Assembly (NCBI GenBank): GCA_003550325.1
Contig: QKWP01000114.1
Coordinates: 202,670-266,669 of the forward strand
Reading direction: 5' to 3'
Length of the DNA stretch: 64,000 nucleotides
Source of the DNA: Gigaspora rosea
Lineage: Eukaryota; Glomeromycota; Glomeromycetes; Diversisporales; Gigasporaceae
Under the pieces are notes generated by a model, which ran no database searches, had not been told where the DNA came from, and worked only from the letters and a program-made list of their open reading frames with translations. Shown one piece after another: positions 1 to 11,048 of the stretch (its first letter is position 1; every line of letters begins with the position of its first letter). The translations under genes and the position numbers were made by a program.

Positions 1-1
1 C

Positions 2-118
2 AAGAAGTTATGATCAATTAGTAAAATTTAGAGAATCATAGAAATTTGTATAATTTTATTAATAAAATTAGACAAAATGCTATGATTCTCTAAATTTTAC
101 TAACTGATTTATACTTCT
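2..118. repeat. foldback MITE-like palindrome
   Basis: The two halves are inverted copies of each other almost end to end. TTAGTAAAATTTAGAGAATC near position 19 is matched in reverse at about 80-102, and the outer AGAAGT...ACTTCT ends and inner AT-rich parts also pair. About 115 bp in all with a very short loop. No coding capacity. This is the form of a foldback MITE; no target duplication can be judged because the left end touches the window edge. Confidence 0.7.
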
Positions 119-265
119 CACTCTAAGTAAACTTGTTCAGTATCAAAAAATACACATATTTTTATTTAGACACAAACTAATTTGCAAAATTGGACAAGTC
201 TGACCAAATTATGATTGAGTTTGCAGTTTAGTATAAAGTTATAATAAAATTTAGAGTTTGAGTCT

Positions 266-513
266 GGTCTGGGCCAGACCAAACCTGGACCCAAACCTAG
301 AATCACTAGTTCATATAAACACTAGACTGAACCTGAACATGTTCATGAACTTATGAACTGAACCTGAACTGAACCTGAACCAGCTCTAAAAGTTCAATAC
401 TCAACCTGAACCTGAACATGTTTTAAAAAATGTTCAGGTTCAGGTTCAATACTGAACCTGAACCTGAACCTGAACTTGATCTAAGTTTAGTTCAGTTCAG
501 GTTCATAGGAACA
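266..513. repeat. TGAACC/GGTTCA hexamer-rich block
   Basis: The hexamer TGAACC (or its complement GGTTCA) occurs more than fifteen times, first mainly in one orientation (310-400), then both (430-515). A short palindrome GTCTGGTCTGGGCCAGACC precedes it at 266-290. Dense, degenerate, both-strand short motifs of this kind are typical of subterminal repeats of hAT-like DNA transposons, but no terminal inverted repeats could be paired here. Confidence 0.5.
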
Positions 514-628
514 CTATAAAATGGTATAATTAATAAATTGATACGTTTAATGCTGCTATCAACAAGCTTATATTTCGCATAAATTGAGTAGAAATTTGAA
601 ATATATATGAATATAATCAAGTATAAAT

Positions 629-932
629 TAGTTTCAACAATAATATATAGATATCTTCGATATATATATTATTATAGAATATTAGGATATGTTGTATAAA
701 TTTTCTGATATTGGTATCAAATATGACAATATTTCATATAAATTTCACAGATATTTTGAAAATATCGTATAAATATTAACTAGTTCCTACAATAATATAT
801 ATAGATATCTTCAATAAATATATTATCATATAATATTAAGATATGTCGTAAAAATTTTCCAATATTGGTATCATATATGATGATATGTTATAAAATTTTG
901 CAGATATTTTGGAAATATCGCATAAATATTAG
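629..932. repeat. tandem duplication, about 152-bp period
   Basis: A unit beginning TAGTTTCAACAATAATATAT at 629 is repeated with substitutions from 781 (TAGTTCCTACAATAATATAT). Both copies keep AGATATCTTC, ATTGGTATCA and CAGATATTTTG in the same order. AT-rich and non-coding. The stretch from 933 to about 1160 holds nothing I recognise. Confidence 0.75.
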
Positions 933-1959
933 AACATTATATATATTACATAAAGCTGTAAGAAACTGATCGATATGTACTAAGCCGATAGGCTGCAAAT
1001 ACACGCCAAATATTGGCTAGCTATTACATGCCACATATTGAAAAGTTTCTGTGACATATCGTTGCAATTTATATAACCTATCGTCTTACTGATAGGGTAC
1101 AGAAATTTTATAGTTGGACCTGTGTCTACTAATAGTAATCATTTAATCTTGCTTTCTCAATAGGTTTTTCCTTTTGCTCTATCTAACAGAGTCTTTAATT
1201 ACAAAGCAATAATCAAAGAAACTTGGAAAGAATTTTCAAACCAAATCAATCACAATCTTAGTACTTATAATATACCTACTACCTCCTATACTGATAGCTC
1301 TTTAGAAAGTTTATGGCATCAAATTCAAACTAGTATTATTCAGACAGCTGTTCAGATCATCCCTAACAAAAAATTCATAGTCCGCAACTTTTACATACAT
1401 TTACACCCAAGGCAACAGAGCTGCACAATAATCTTAAAACAATTGGCAGTATTATATATCAAACTAAAAACCTTATGCATAATAACATGCCTATTTCATC
1501 TGATCTTAATAACAAAATTCAATATATTAACCAAAAACACAATCTTCAAATTAATCTTCCACCCTCTAACAAACAATACTTAGCACAATGGATCTTAGAT
1601 ACAAAACAGATTTGGAAAACTTTATATAATGCTCACAATCTTAAAATGCAAAATTCCTAAGAGAACATATCAATACTGCTATTTCTAACAGATGTGATAG
1701 ACTTCTTACCAACCCTAACAAAATGATCAATAGCATTCTTAACTGCCATACAGATCCTGTTTATTTTGATAATATCAAAACAAACAATGATCTAATTACA
1801 GACCCTACACAAATTAAGAGCCATATACAACAACACTTTCAACAATGGACTTCATACTGGCCTTATAACCAAGAAATCTTCAATCAGCAATAGTATAATG
1901 ACCACTTACTACTACAATCTGTTAATCCTCAATGGTACTTAACTGCACTTGATCCTATA

Positions 1960-3265
1960 ACATTAGAAGAAATAACATGCACCATTAATCAACTACCTAA
2001 CAACAAGGCATGTGGACCATCTGGAACTAGCTATGAAATGCTAAAACATATTGGTCCTAATGCACTATCAGCTATTACCACTCTTTTTAACAAATGCTTA
2101 TTTACTGGACATATTCCCAAACAATAGAAAAATGGTCGCATTTTTCCAATTTCAAAAAAACAAACATTTGATGGCAACCTACACAATACTTGACCTATTA
2201 GCCTCATTGAACATATTAAAAAAGTCTATACTAAAATCTTACCTATCGTCTCAATAGCTTATTTACAAAACACAAAATCCTAAATCCTCATAACTATATT
2301 GCTTTACCTGGCAATAGTACTAACATTCCTATTCATATACTTAATAACTTTATTGAGGCTGCTATATGCAACAGACAGGAAATATGGATACTATCACAGG
2401 ATATAAGCAAAGCTTATGATTCTGTAAACTTAGATCTTTTTACTAAAGCACTCTATAGAATCCAAATGCCATCTCAGCTTATTCAAATTCTTACTGACCT
2501 CCTTACTAATCACTTTAACCAAGTCATAACAAACTTTGGACTTACACCATCTTACCCTGTACAAGATAGAATAGATCAAGGAGAAACAATTACCCACTCT
2601 TTTGGTGCATCTATTATGATCCTCTTATCCACAAAATATCTACATCCTATTTAGAATATACAACCTCAACTACCTGGACATCTCATATACTACAACCTAA
2701 CTCACATAAAATGCAAATTTCAGCATTAGTTTTAGCATATATGGATGATACCCTATGGCTTGCCCAATCTTTTCAACAATTGCAACAAATTTTACAAACA
2801 GCTGAATCCTTTTACACAATAGCACAAATACAAGTTAACCCACAAAAATCTATACTCACATTCAATACTAAACATGTACTACAATTACCCTTTATGAACT
2901 CTACTATTTCTGCTCAGCTACCAAATGTGCCTTTTGAATTTTTAGGATGCTGGTTCACAGCTAATCTTAAGTATAATATACAATCTAAATTAATCCTTCA
3001 AGAAATTTTTGACTTGGCCAATATATTACAAACTAAACAAATTACAGACAAACAGGCTACTTATATTATTAATACTGTATTATTACCTATTTTAGAATAT
3101 CGCATTCACAATATAGTCCTTTTACAAACTACATGCAACAAAATTTTGTCCAAATATTTAACAATTGCAAAACACAAAGCCAAACTCCCTAGAACAACAC
3201 CTAATAGCACCATGCTCAACCATAATATATACAGCATCAAAAATATCTGGGATATTCAACTTTAG
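1960..3265 (+). pseudogene. LINE reverse transcriptase domain, broken
   Basis: RNA-dependent DNA polymerase of the non-LTR type. Visible motifs in order: an ACGPSGTSYEML box at about 2007, a catalytic-motif-A peptide QDISKAYDSVN near 2400 in one frame, and the YMDD-type box AYMDDTLWLAQ at about 2738 in another, followed by FEFLGCWF (about 2935) of the thumb region. In-frame stops occur near 2127 and 2193 and the frame shifts before 2466, so no functional enzyme can be made. The longest open piece is 2711-3265 (184 codons), holding the YMDD box. Known role in the family: target-primed reverse transcription of the element RNA. Confidence 0.85.
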
Positions 3266-3933
3266 TATCATATCTCTAATTTTCTTACTAGACTTAATAA
3301 CCAAGGTCTTCTTGGTACAAGCACATATATTAGACTACAACAACTACAAAACAATCTTTTGTCTACTATTAATATTCTTGCACACCCTAACCCAATAATT
3401 GATGGACCCAACAAACATACTACAACTTTTAAAATCATACAACTATTAAGACATCTAAATCTTACAATTACTATCAACCCCAATCTTTCATTGCCACATA
3501 CTATTAACCACCCTTATAAACTATTAGAAGATATTCTCAATACACATTCACTTTATTCAATATTCAAACAACAATTATGAAAAAAAAGAATTTTGTACTT
3601 CAGTTAACTCTCTAGCTTTTAATACTGGCCATTATACTACTAAATTTAATACTTGGCTAATTACATATCTTGATAATAATATTATTATTGGTAAAGCCCG
3701 TAGGTTCAACTCAGATTCTAATACTATTTCAATTACACACTGGCTACCAAAATTCGACTATCAGCATACAGAACTATATTCTGCACCAGATATTACCTGT
3801 ACACCTTGCTTGGGATGCAACTTTAATTCCTTTTGTATTCAAAATTATTGTACCTTTAATATTTCTGTTACTCTATCTACCAAATTTCTAGGAAGGAAAA
3901 ACTATACTTTATTTTCCAACAAACTGAACCTTC

Positions 3934-4575
3934 ATGCAAATTACTTTGATCTTTTATATTCAATTGCTCTTCGTAATCCAAGCTATATTCTATCACTACC
4001 AACTTATTTCTAATCCAATTTATGAAATATTTACTACAAACCAAGCCTCCAAGCTACTATACCAACTTGCTTTAACTAACTCTACTCAATCTGAATTTAT
4101 ATTCTATACTGATGGATCAGTTAAAAATATTTCAACAGAGCAATGCACTATGGGCATTGGATGGACACAAATTGCTAATAACCAAACAATCCAAAATTTT
4201 ATAGCCCAAATTCAATTTTGGCCATCATCATACAAAACTGAGCTAGTGTCAATACTCTCTGCTATTAGTACATGCCCACGGCATAGTACTATCCATATTT
4301 ATACAAATTCACAATCAATTATCTCCAAATATTTTAAACTTATATCTAAACTACTATCTGCTCACAAAATCTTTTCTTACAACTATTGGCCAATTTGGCT
4401 CATACTTCTTAATCTTATCAAATCTTATTCATATCAACTACATTTACACAAAGTAAGAGCACATAGTGATAATATATACAATAATATAGCTAATAACTTA
4501 GCACAACAACATTCATCAGCACCTGTCCTTTTAATTAACTACAACAATATTTACAATCCTTCATTTGCACTTTAA
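3934..4575 (+). pseudogene. LINE RNase H domain, catalytic residues changed
   Basis: An open stretch of 213 codons carries an RNase H fold: the first Asp lies in FYTDGSVKN (about 4105), the Glu in TELVSILSAI (about 4240), then the third site reads YTNSQSII (about 4300) where the family has a D in T-D-S-Q, and the fourth reads NNIANNLAQ (about 4478) where an Asp is expected. The conserved His is in KVRAHSDN (about 4452). Two of four metal-binding acidic residues are therefore Asn, each one G-to-A change from Asp. It would degrade the RNA strand during element copying if active; here it is almost certainly dead. It lies downstream of the RT in the same element. Confidence 0.8.
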
Positions 4576-5671
4576 TATAAACAATACTACATAGAACAAC
4601 CTACTCGACGGACAATTAAAAATATCTGTAATGCTCATACAATTTCAATATGGTCATCTCAACACCGTATGGAAACCATTATACCAATATCACACCAAAT
4701 TGATTGGAATGCTACGTGGCTTTTCCTAAACAACAATTATAAGAGATCATACAACTATTCTAACTTTCAACTAAGCAATTCCAAAACATTTTGCATTAAA
4801 AACCTTCTCAATATTTTATCTACACTGGCACATTTACACTACCTCTATCCTACTATATTTAACAACAACTCATGTATTACCTATAACAAACATGAACAAA
4901 ATCATATTGGTTAATTTGTTCCAATAACAACATTTTGCTTTCTATTATTCAACAAGCAATAAAAAATACTTTTACACAACAAGTATTAGATATCTCAGTT
5001 ATATAACTATCTGCACTATATTATAACTTAATCCATTATTATTGTCTCTCTTTTATACAACCACCAACTTCTATCTCTCCTTCAATTTATTCAACATTAC
5101 AAGGTTTTATCCCTATACCAATCATTAATACTATTACTCAAACTAACACTTCTACCAAAATTGCAACACAACTTACTATTACTTTACTATCTAAAATATC
5201 ACAAAATATATATAATCAATTATAGAAACCTTATTATACAAAATTAGCAAATTGGAAAAAACTAATAATATTCAACCACAACATACTACATACCATTCCG
5301 CAAGTACTCAATTATCCTATACCTGTACCCCTATACTTATAGTTGTATCTGTGGTATGCCTGATCAGCAATTCAATGATATTAACAACAGGTGCCTCCTG
5401 TTGGACTTACAATCCATAAAATTAAAATTTGGTTAGACAACTGGATTAATTTTAGCACCCCACAAACTCTATTTTACATATCCAAATCTAGGTGAGTTTT
5501 AACCACTCTAGTAGGTTTAGGTTGCAGATTAGCTAAGTAGTATTACTATTTACAGTCTGAGTATTGATTATTGTAAATATAATTTGTAATTCATAAAACC
5601 CCTAGAGGTTTTATTCTCAAATTATTAATAAAGACAAAGGCAAAACCTCACCTTAACACCAAAAAAAAAAA
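4576..5671 (+). other. LINE C-terminal remains, 3' UTR and poly(A) tail
   Basis: Broken coding remains continue to about 5400, including an 81-codon open piece at 4669-4914. From 5400 the sequence is non-coding. AATAAAG sits at 5628, followed by GGCAAAACCTCACCTTAAC and an 11-base A-run (5661-5671). The same AATAAAG ... TCACCTTAA tail occurs at two other elements in the window (19463-19518 and 23662-23709, both minus). Confidence 0.65.
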
Positions 5672-5769
5672 TACAATGCATAGTTAATGAATATTTTATT
5701 TTAAAAATCTTTAAAGGCTATTTTCTCAAATATTTATTTGTTTTTTATAATGTACAACTTTAAACATAT

Positions 5770-5821
5770 GCACTATACATAGTATATATATATATACTTA
5801 TATATGTACATATATATATAC
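5770..5821. repeat. TA-rich microsatellite
   Basis: Alternating TA and ATGTACATA runs, low complexity. No gene is seen between 5672 and 7050 apart from the short repeats listed. Confidence 0.8.
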
Positions 5822-5916
5822 AGAATTTGTCACAATCAAATCACATAATCAAATTGATAAACATTTAATATAATTTATTGTCTTCTATAGTAAATCTAGA
5901 ATATAAAAATTTTATA

Positions 5917-6032
5917 AATGTTTTCATTGAGAACATTTTAAGAGGATAAAATGTTCTCAAATAAGAGAACCTTTTGCAAATATCAATGTTCTTAAAAAAA
6001 CTTAAATGCTCATTGAGAACCATGAAAACATT
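5917..6032. repeat. foldback element, about 116 bp
   Basis: AATGTTTTCATTGAGAACAT at 5917 is matched in reverse by the segment ending AACATT at 6032 (CATTGAGAACCATGAAAAC), with CTTAA pairs inside. The centre is itself partly symmetrical (GTTCTCAAATAAGAGAAC). Confidence 0.6.
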
Positions 6033-6240
6033 GAATTTTAAATACTATAATAACAAAGATATTGAGCACATTAAACTAATTCAATATAATTTTAGTTCTT
6101 TCAAACTAATAGATATAATAATATATTTAGTGCATTTGGAAACATTCTGATTCTTCTGATTTTTATAAAAATATCACTTTAGAGCTATCTCAGATTAGTT
6201 AAAAGGAAAAATAAAATATGAATTAAAATTAGCTATGTGG

Positions 6241-6311
6241 CCTCTTCAAAGTGCATATCACAAGTAACAAAAACTGTAATCAGTTTGTGTTGTAATGTGC
6301 ACTTTGAAAAG
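6241..6311. repeat. short inverted repeat
   Basis: CTTCAAAGTGCATATCACAA at 6243 pairs with TTGTAATGTGCACTTTGAAA ending 6310, loop about 25 bases. Nothing coding around it. Confidence 0.6.
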
Positions 6312-6727
6312 GTAACAATATAAAATATTTAAAAAATATATTAATTGATGTTTAAAATTTTATTACAAGAGTATTATTCAGATTACTATAGCTTAGAGGC
6401 TTACTTTGCCAAATTTGAGTTTACATTCTCCTAAATATGCTTTTTATATAGCCAATCAAGTTCTAGACCTATCTTTAATCAACAAGATATCTATCACTTA
6501 TAGCTCCAAATTGAATATTCAAATTTGGTTAAGTTATCAGATTCAAGTATCAAAGTAAAAGTGATGATATTAATATAAATATTTATTTAATATATGTGTA
6601 GATAATACTTTTGGTACTTTTAAAAAAATTAAGAAAAAACTTGATCAATATGCAATGATGATAGAACAGTATAGAATATCACTTGGGTGTGAACAATAGA
6701 AATCTAAATAATAATTGATCCTAATAA

Positions 6728-6925
6728 TCAGTATAATTGTAATAAAGTTTTTGTTTTTGTTAGTTTAGGGTTAGAATGAATATCTAGGTATAGGCAAGTA
6801 CCTAGGTTAGGGTTAGATTAGTATTAGTATAATTATAATAAAGGTTTGTTTTTATTAGTTTAGGGTTAGAGTAGGCTCCTAGATAAGGGTAAGTACTTAG
6901 GTTAGGATTAGGGTTTTATGCTTAT
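6728..6925. repeat. 97-bp direct duplication with TTAGGG motifs
   Basis: Two similar units start at about 6731 and 6828 (GTATAATTGTAATAAAG and GTATAATTATAATAAAG). Each contains two or three TTAGGGTTAG or close variants plus a CCTAGG/CTTAGG motif. TTAGGG is the usual fungal telomere unit, but only isolated copies occur here, so this is an interstitial duplication rather than a telomere. Confidence 0.7.
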
Positions 6926-7049
6926 ATATTAAAATCACTTAAGGTAAACTTTTTGTTAAAGCATATAAGATAATTTCTATGCATATTCTGAGCAATAGAT
7001 AATTTTTGATAAAATGAATATTTGTTTCGAAGTTTCTAACTTATTATTG

Positions 7050-7145
7050 TCTGGAGCGTAGCGACAGACTCATACTTTTACGCCCTTTGATGACCATAAC
7101 TACGTTTTTGATACATTTTTAATAAAAATATCAAAAACGTAGTTG
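7050..7145. repeat. hairpin element with GAGCGTAGCG end, copy 1
   Basis: TTGTCTGGAGCGTAGCGACA at about 7048 is followed at 7108-7145 by a hairpin AACTACGTTTTTGATA ... TATCAAAAACGTAGTT. A diverged inverted copy with the same order lies at 29553-29665. The stretch 7146-7592 has no recognised feature. Confidence 0.55.
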
Positions 7146-7592
7146 TTGCATTTTCCGGATGTAACGCCACGTGCCTATATTTGCATATTTAGTGCAACAA
7201 CAATACAGATTTTACGCGTTTGAGTCATGGGCTGATTCAAATCAATTACCCGGGTAACTAATTTATACAGTCTGTAGCAGTTCTGTAGCATACTTTTTTT
7301 CCTTTGCTCAAATTATTTTTTTATATAACTTCTAAGCCTTCGCTCAATTACTTTAATTATTTACTAACTCTTCACTCGAATTACTTACTAAACCTTCGCT
7401 CAAGTACATTTTTTTTTAATTTTTTAAAGTGGCGTCAACTATGTACATACGTGTGTAAATGTATATACTAATATTAAAATGGACTGATATTGCATAACAG
7501 TATTGTTAAATAAAATAGATTTACATTTTGCTAACAATACGTCTAAAATAAAATCATTTGTCTAGATAAATGGAAATTTAAAATTTAATGTA

Positions 7593-8343
7593 ATGGGAAA
7601 GACTACTTTGTTTAATGGCCTTGGTTTACTAACCGTATGGAAGATTGATAATAAATCACAGTTTGTTAGCATAGGTTCAAGTGTGCTTAAAGTGAATTAT
7701 ACGGGTAAGATGTATAAATTTTAATAAAAGAAATTTTCTTAGAAATATAATATAGCTAAAAAATATTTTTTTTTAAAGATTCTAATGGTTGTAGCCAATT
7801 CCTTCACAATGCGGATTATTTTATTTTGAAATTGAAATTATAAATGAAGGAAAAAATGGGTAATATTAAATAATAATTTCATGTATTAAATCGTTATTAT
7901 TAATTTTTACCATCACTTTAATTCTATTTATTAATAGAACGATGAATAGAATACTATACAAAACAAAATAACAAAAGTGATTTCGTGCCTGGTAATAACA
8001 GATTATTTTTTATTTAATAATTTTTATTATTACATATTAATGATGTCATAATATCTTTTAATATCTTTTAGGAAGGAAATATGTGGAGTTAAAGAAAATA
8101 AGGAAAATAAATCATGTGTTTGCTTACCATGATGACGATGGAGATTTTTTTTGTTCTGGAAGTGGTAAGCCATACGGACCGACATTTACTGTTGGTGATA
8201 CAATTGGATGCTATTTAAATTTTAGAAATGATAATAAGATGATATTTTATACTAAAAACGTAGGTTGGAGAGGCCCTTGTAGTTTGGCAACTGATTCTGC
8301 TCACTTAACTTTACCTTTTCCACTATTCACGTTTAGAAAATAA
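7593..8343 (+). pseudogene. SPRY-domain gene, exon pieces with frame breaks
   Basis: A SPRY (B30.2-like) beta-sandwich domain, normally a protein-binding module. Exon 1 is 7593-7704, starting MGKTTLFNGLG and ending at a GTAAGA donor. A second piece near 7795-7858 encodes a QCGLFYFEIEIINEG segment typical of the SPRY core and ends at a GTAATA donor. A third piece after TTTTAG at 8071 encodes [20 protein letters not shown] and [13 protein letters not shown]. The joins do not keep one frame (about one base off at each), and the SPRY homology stops abruptly at 8260 after FYTKNVG, where unrelated sequence gives a short tail and stop. Partner and cellular role are unknown. It could be a pseudogene, or exons I have not delimited correctly. 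Confidence 0.6.
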
Positions 8344-8351
8344 TCAAAATC

Positions 8352-8729
8352 AGCCTCAGGTGGGGTCTCCTTCTACTTTTCGACCTTCAATGGTTGAGCG
8401 TCAATCAAAACCAAATCTTTTTTAATGGCTTTTGAAAAGACAGACGCATATGTTTTCAATTGACTAGTTCGACAATAAAAGGTAGGTTGGAATCTTTCAA
8501 TTCTCATCTTATTTCAGTAATGGTTCGAGGCCTTTTTGCGACTTTTTTTAGGTGTCCGGCGAACTTTTTGGCGATAATAAGCAAATTTTTTCTGTAATTG
8601 TTCATCAGTCAGCAATTTGGTCTTTTTTTGCAAAACGATTACTTTATCACGCAGAACTGAAAATTTTTTTAAAGTATTTTTTTTCACAGGCAATTCTTTT
8701 TGTAATCATTCTTCTAAATTATTAACCTG
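8352..8729 (-). pseudogene. unrecognised Lys-rich coding relic
   Basis: Reading the minus strand from 8729 to the stop at 8374-8376, one frame runs about 118 codons with only two stops and has protein-like composition: a charged stretch KKFSVLRDKVIVLQKKTKLL, then QKKFAYYRQKVRRTPKKS, then TFYCRTSQLKTYASVFSKA. It is rich in Lys and Arg and may form a coiled coil. I do not recognise the family. It sits exactly where SPRY homology is interrupted, so it may be an insertion inside the SPRY gene. Confidence 0.4.
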
Positions 8730-8755
8730 TAATCATCTCTTTTTTTGGTTAGTCT

Positions 8756-10001
8756 GGTAAATTCAATTAGTTTTGATATTTATCGTTACTATTAATAATT
8801 TTAAATTAATTAATAGGGTTCTGATATTTAATTATATTTCAAGGAGTTGCATGTTATCTATCTAATAATTTAGATGACTTAAAAAATAATTCATATTTTT
8901 GCATTGGACTAAGATCACAAGACGCATCTGTCGAGGCGAATTTTGTAGTAAAAAGTTAAGTAAATTTTTATTTAATATTAAATTTTGGTGTATAATTAAA
9001 ATTTTTAATAACGATAATGTCTCTTTATGGATAGCAAAGGTTAACAACATAGACAAATTAAAGAATAAATCAAATGATACATTTGCACTAATGTCTCAAG
9101 GAAAGCATACTACTATCGGTGATACAATTGGATGTTATTTAAATTTTAGAAACGATGATAAGATGATATTTTATACTAAAAATGTAGGTAAGTTCAATTA
9201 GTTTTGATATATATCGTTACTATTAATAATTTTAAGTTAATTAATAGGGTTCTGATATTTAATTATATTTCAAGGAGTTGCATGTTATCTATCTAAAATT
9301 TAGATGACTTAAAAAATAATTCGTATCCTTGCATTGGGCTAAGATCACAAGACGCATCTGTTGAGGCGAATTTTGGACGTAAAAAGTTAAGTAAATTTTT
9401 ATTTAACATTATAATTTTGGTGCATAATTAAAATTTTTAATAACGATAATGTCTTTTTACGGATAGCAAAGGTTAATGACATAGACAAATTAAAGAATAA
9501 ATCAAATAAGGTGAATTTTGGACGTAAAAAGTTAAGTAAATTTTTATTTAACATTAAATTTTGGTGCATAATTAAAATTTTTAATAACGATAATGTCTTT
9601 TTATGGATAGCAAAGGTTAACGACATAGACGAATTAAAGAATAAATCAAATGATACATTTGCACCAATATCTTAAGGAAAAGCATACTACTGTTGGTGAT
9701 ACAATTGGATGTTATTTAAATTTTAGAAACAATGATAAGATGATATTTTATACTAAAACGGTATAAATCTAGGTAAATTCAATTAGTTATGATATATATC
9801 ATTATCAGTTATTATTAATAATTTTAAGTTAATAGTGTTTTGATATTTATAATTTAGATGACTTAAAAAATAATTCGTATCCTTGCATTGGGTTAAGATC
9901 ACAAGACGCATCTGTCGAGACGAATTTTGGATGTAAAAAGTTTAAATATTTAAGTAAATTTTTATTTAATATTTAATTTTGGTGCATAATTAAAATTTTA
10001 A
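8756..10001 (+). repeat. tandem exon-scale duplications of the SPRY 3' end
   Basis: A module comprising an intron-like segment (GGTAAATTCAATTAG ... TTAATAG), the SPRY C-terminal peptide CIGLRSQDASVEANFG, a tail coding IAKVN-IDKLKNKSNDTFA and a repeated [12 protein letters not shown] exon occurs in series. Units start near 8756, 9186, 9509 (a partial unit lacking the intron) and 9771; the last runs into the gap at 10002. The GDTIGC core is at 9118 and 9696 in addition to 8199, and the CIGLRSQ/CIGLRSQD motif near 8904, 9334 and 9885. Copies differ by scattered substitutions and small indels and are not in a common frame. Confidence 0.8.
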
Positions 10002-10530
10002 NNNNNNNNNNNNNNNNNNNNNNNNNNNNNNNNNNNNNNNNNNNNNNNNNNNNNNNNNNNNNNNNNNNNNNNNNNNNNNNNNNNNNNNNNNNNNNNNNNN
10101 NNNNNNNNNNNNNNNNNNNNNNNNNNNNNNNNNNNNNNNNNNNNNNNNNNNNNNNNNNNNNNNNNNNNNNNNNNNNNNNNNNNNNNNNNNNNNNNNNNNN
10201 NNNNNNNNNNNNNNNNNNNNNNNNNNNNNNNNNNNNNNNNNNNNNNNNNNNNNNNNNNNNNNNNNNNNNNNNNNNNNNNNNNNNNNNNNNNNNNNNNNNN
10301 NNNNNNNNNNNNNNNNNNNNNNNNNNNNNNNNNNNNNNNNNNNNNNNNNNNNNNNNNNNNNNNNNNNNNNNNNNNNNNNNNNNNNNNNNNNNNNNNNNNN
10401 NNNNNNNNNNNNNNNNNNNNNNNNNNNNNNNNNNNNNNNNNNNNNNNNNNNNNNNNNNNNNNNNNNNNNNNNNNNNNNNNNNNNNNNNNNNNNNNNNNNN
10501 NNNNNNNNNNNNNNNNNNNNNNNNNNNNNN
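10002..10530. other. assembly gap (529 N)
   Basis: Run of N located inside the SPRY tandem duplication and just before an A-rich block, which suggests that the assembler failed on repeats. Confidence 0.99.
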
Positions 10531-10883
10531 AAAAATTATAAAATTAAAAAAAAATAAAAAATTGTTATATCATTATTAAAATATAAAAAAAATAATAATA
10601 AAAAATTAAAAAAAAATTAAAAAAAAATAAAAAATTTAAATAATAAATAAAAAAACTTAAATATATATAAAAATAAATAAAAAAATTAAAAAAAATAAAA
10701 TTTAAAAAAAAATAATAATAAAAATTAAAATAATTAAAAAAATAAAAAATTGATATAAAAATATAAAATTCATCCGACTGCTCGGAAAGCAGCGACGAAT
10801 TGGGTTTCGGTTAATTGAGTGATAGCATCATTAACATTGTTATCATTATTGTTTTTTCCTCAAACGGCATTATAAAAATATAA

Positions 10884-10916
<33 letters not shown>

Positions 10917-10980
10917 TTTGTTTTAAAAATATATAAAAAAATAATAATAATTTCATTATAAATTTATAAATATAAATATA
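10531..10980. repeat. A-rich low-complexity block
   Basis: Almost only A and T, with A-runs and a (TAA)n stretch around 10888-10915. One island at 10772-10810 (CCGACTGCTCGGAAAGCAGC) is GC-richer and can form a short hairpin. No coding sequence. Confidence 0.85.
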
Positions 10981-11048
10981 TACAGTAGGACTAAATCACA
11001 CCACTGGTGTTCAATACCAGTTCCGGAAATCGGGGTAGGCGACATATG

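Larger units (their letters stand above)
1187..5671 (+). mobile_element. 5'-truncated LINE (RT plus RNase H), decayed
   Basis: A non-LTR retrotransposon relic on the plus strand. Coding resemblance begins about 1187 in the linker before the reverse transcriptase and no endonuclease domain is seen, so the copy is 5' truncated, as is common for LINEs. Order: linker, RT (about 1960-2780), C-terminal region, RNase H (about 4085-4520), a Cys-poor tail, then a 3' untranslated end with AATAAAG (5628) and an A-run at 5661-5671. Reading frames change several times and stops interrupt each domain. The plus strand is rich in A and C and strikingly poor in G. No target duplication was identified. Confidence 0.85.

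Noticed and set aside
6728..6925. Telomere or subtelomere (TTAGGG motifs)
   Set aside because: Only isolated TTAGGG copies inside a two-unit duplication; no uninterrupted array. The same applies to CCCTAA motifs at 38270-38300.
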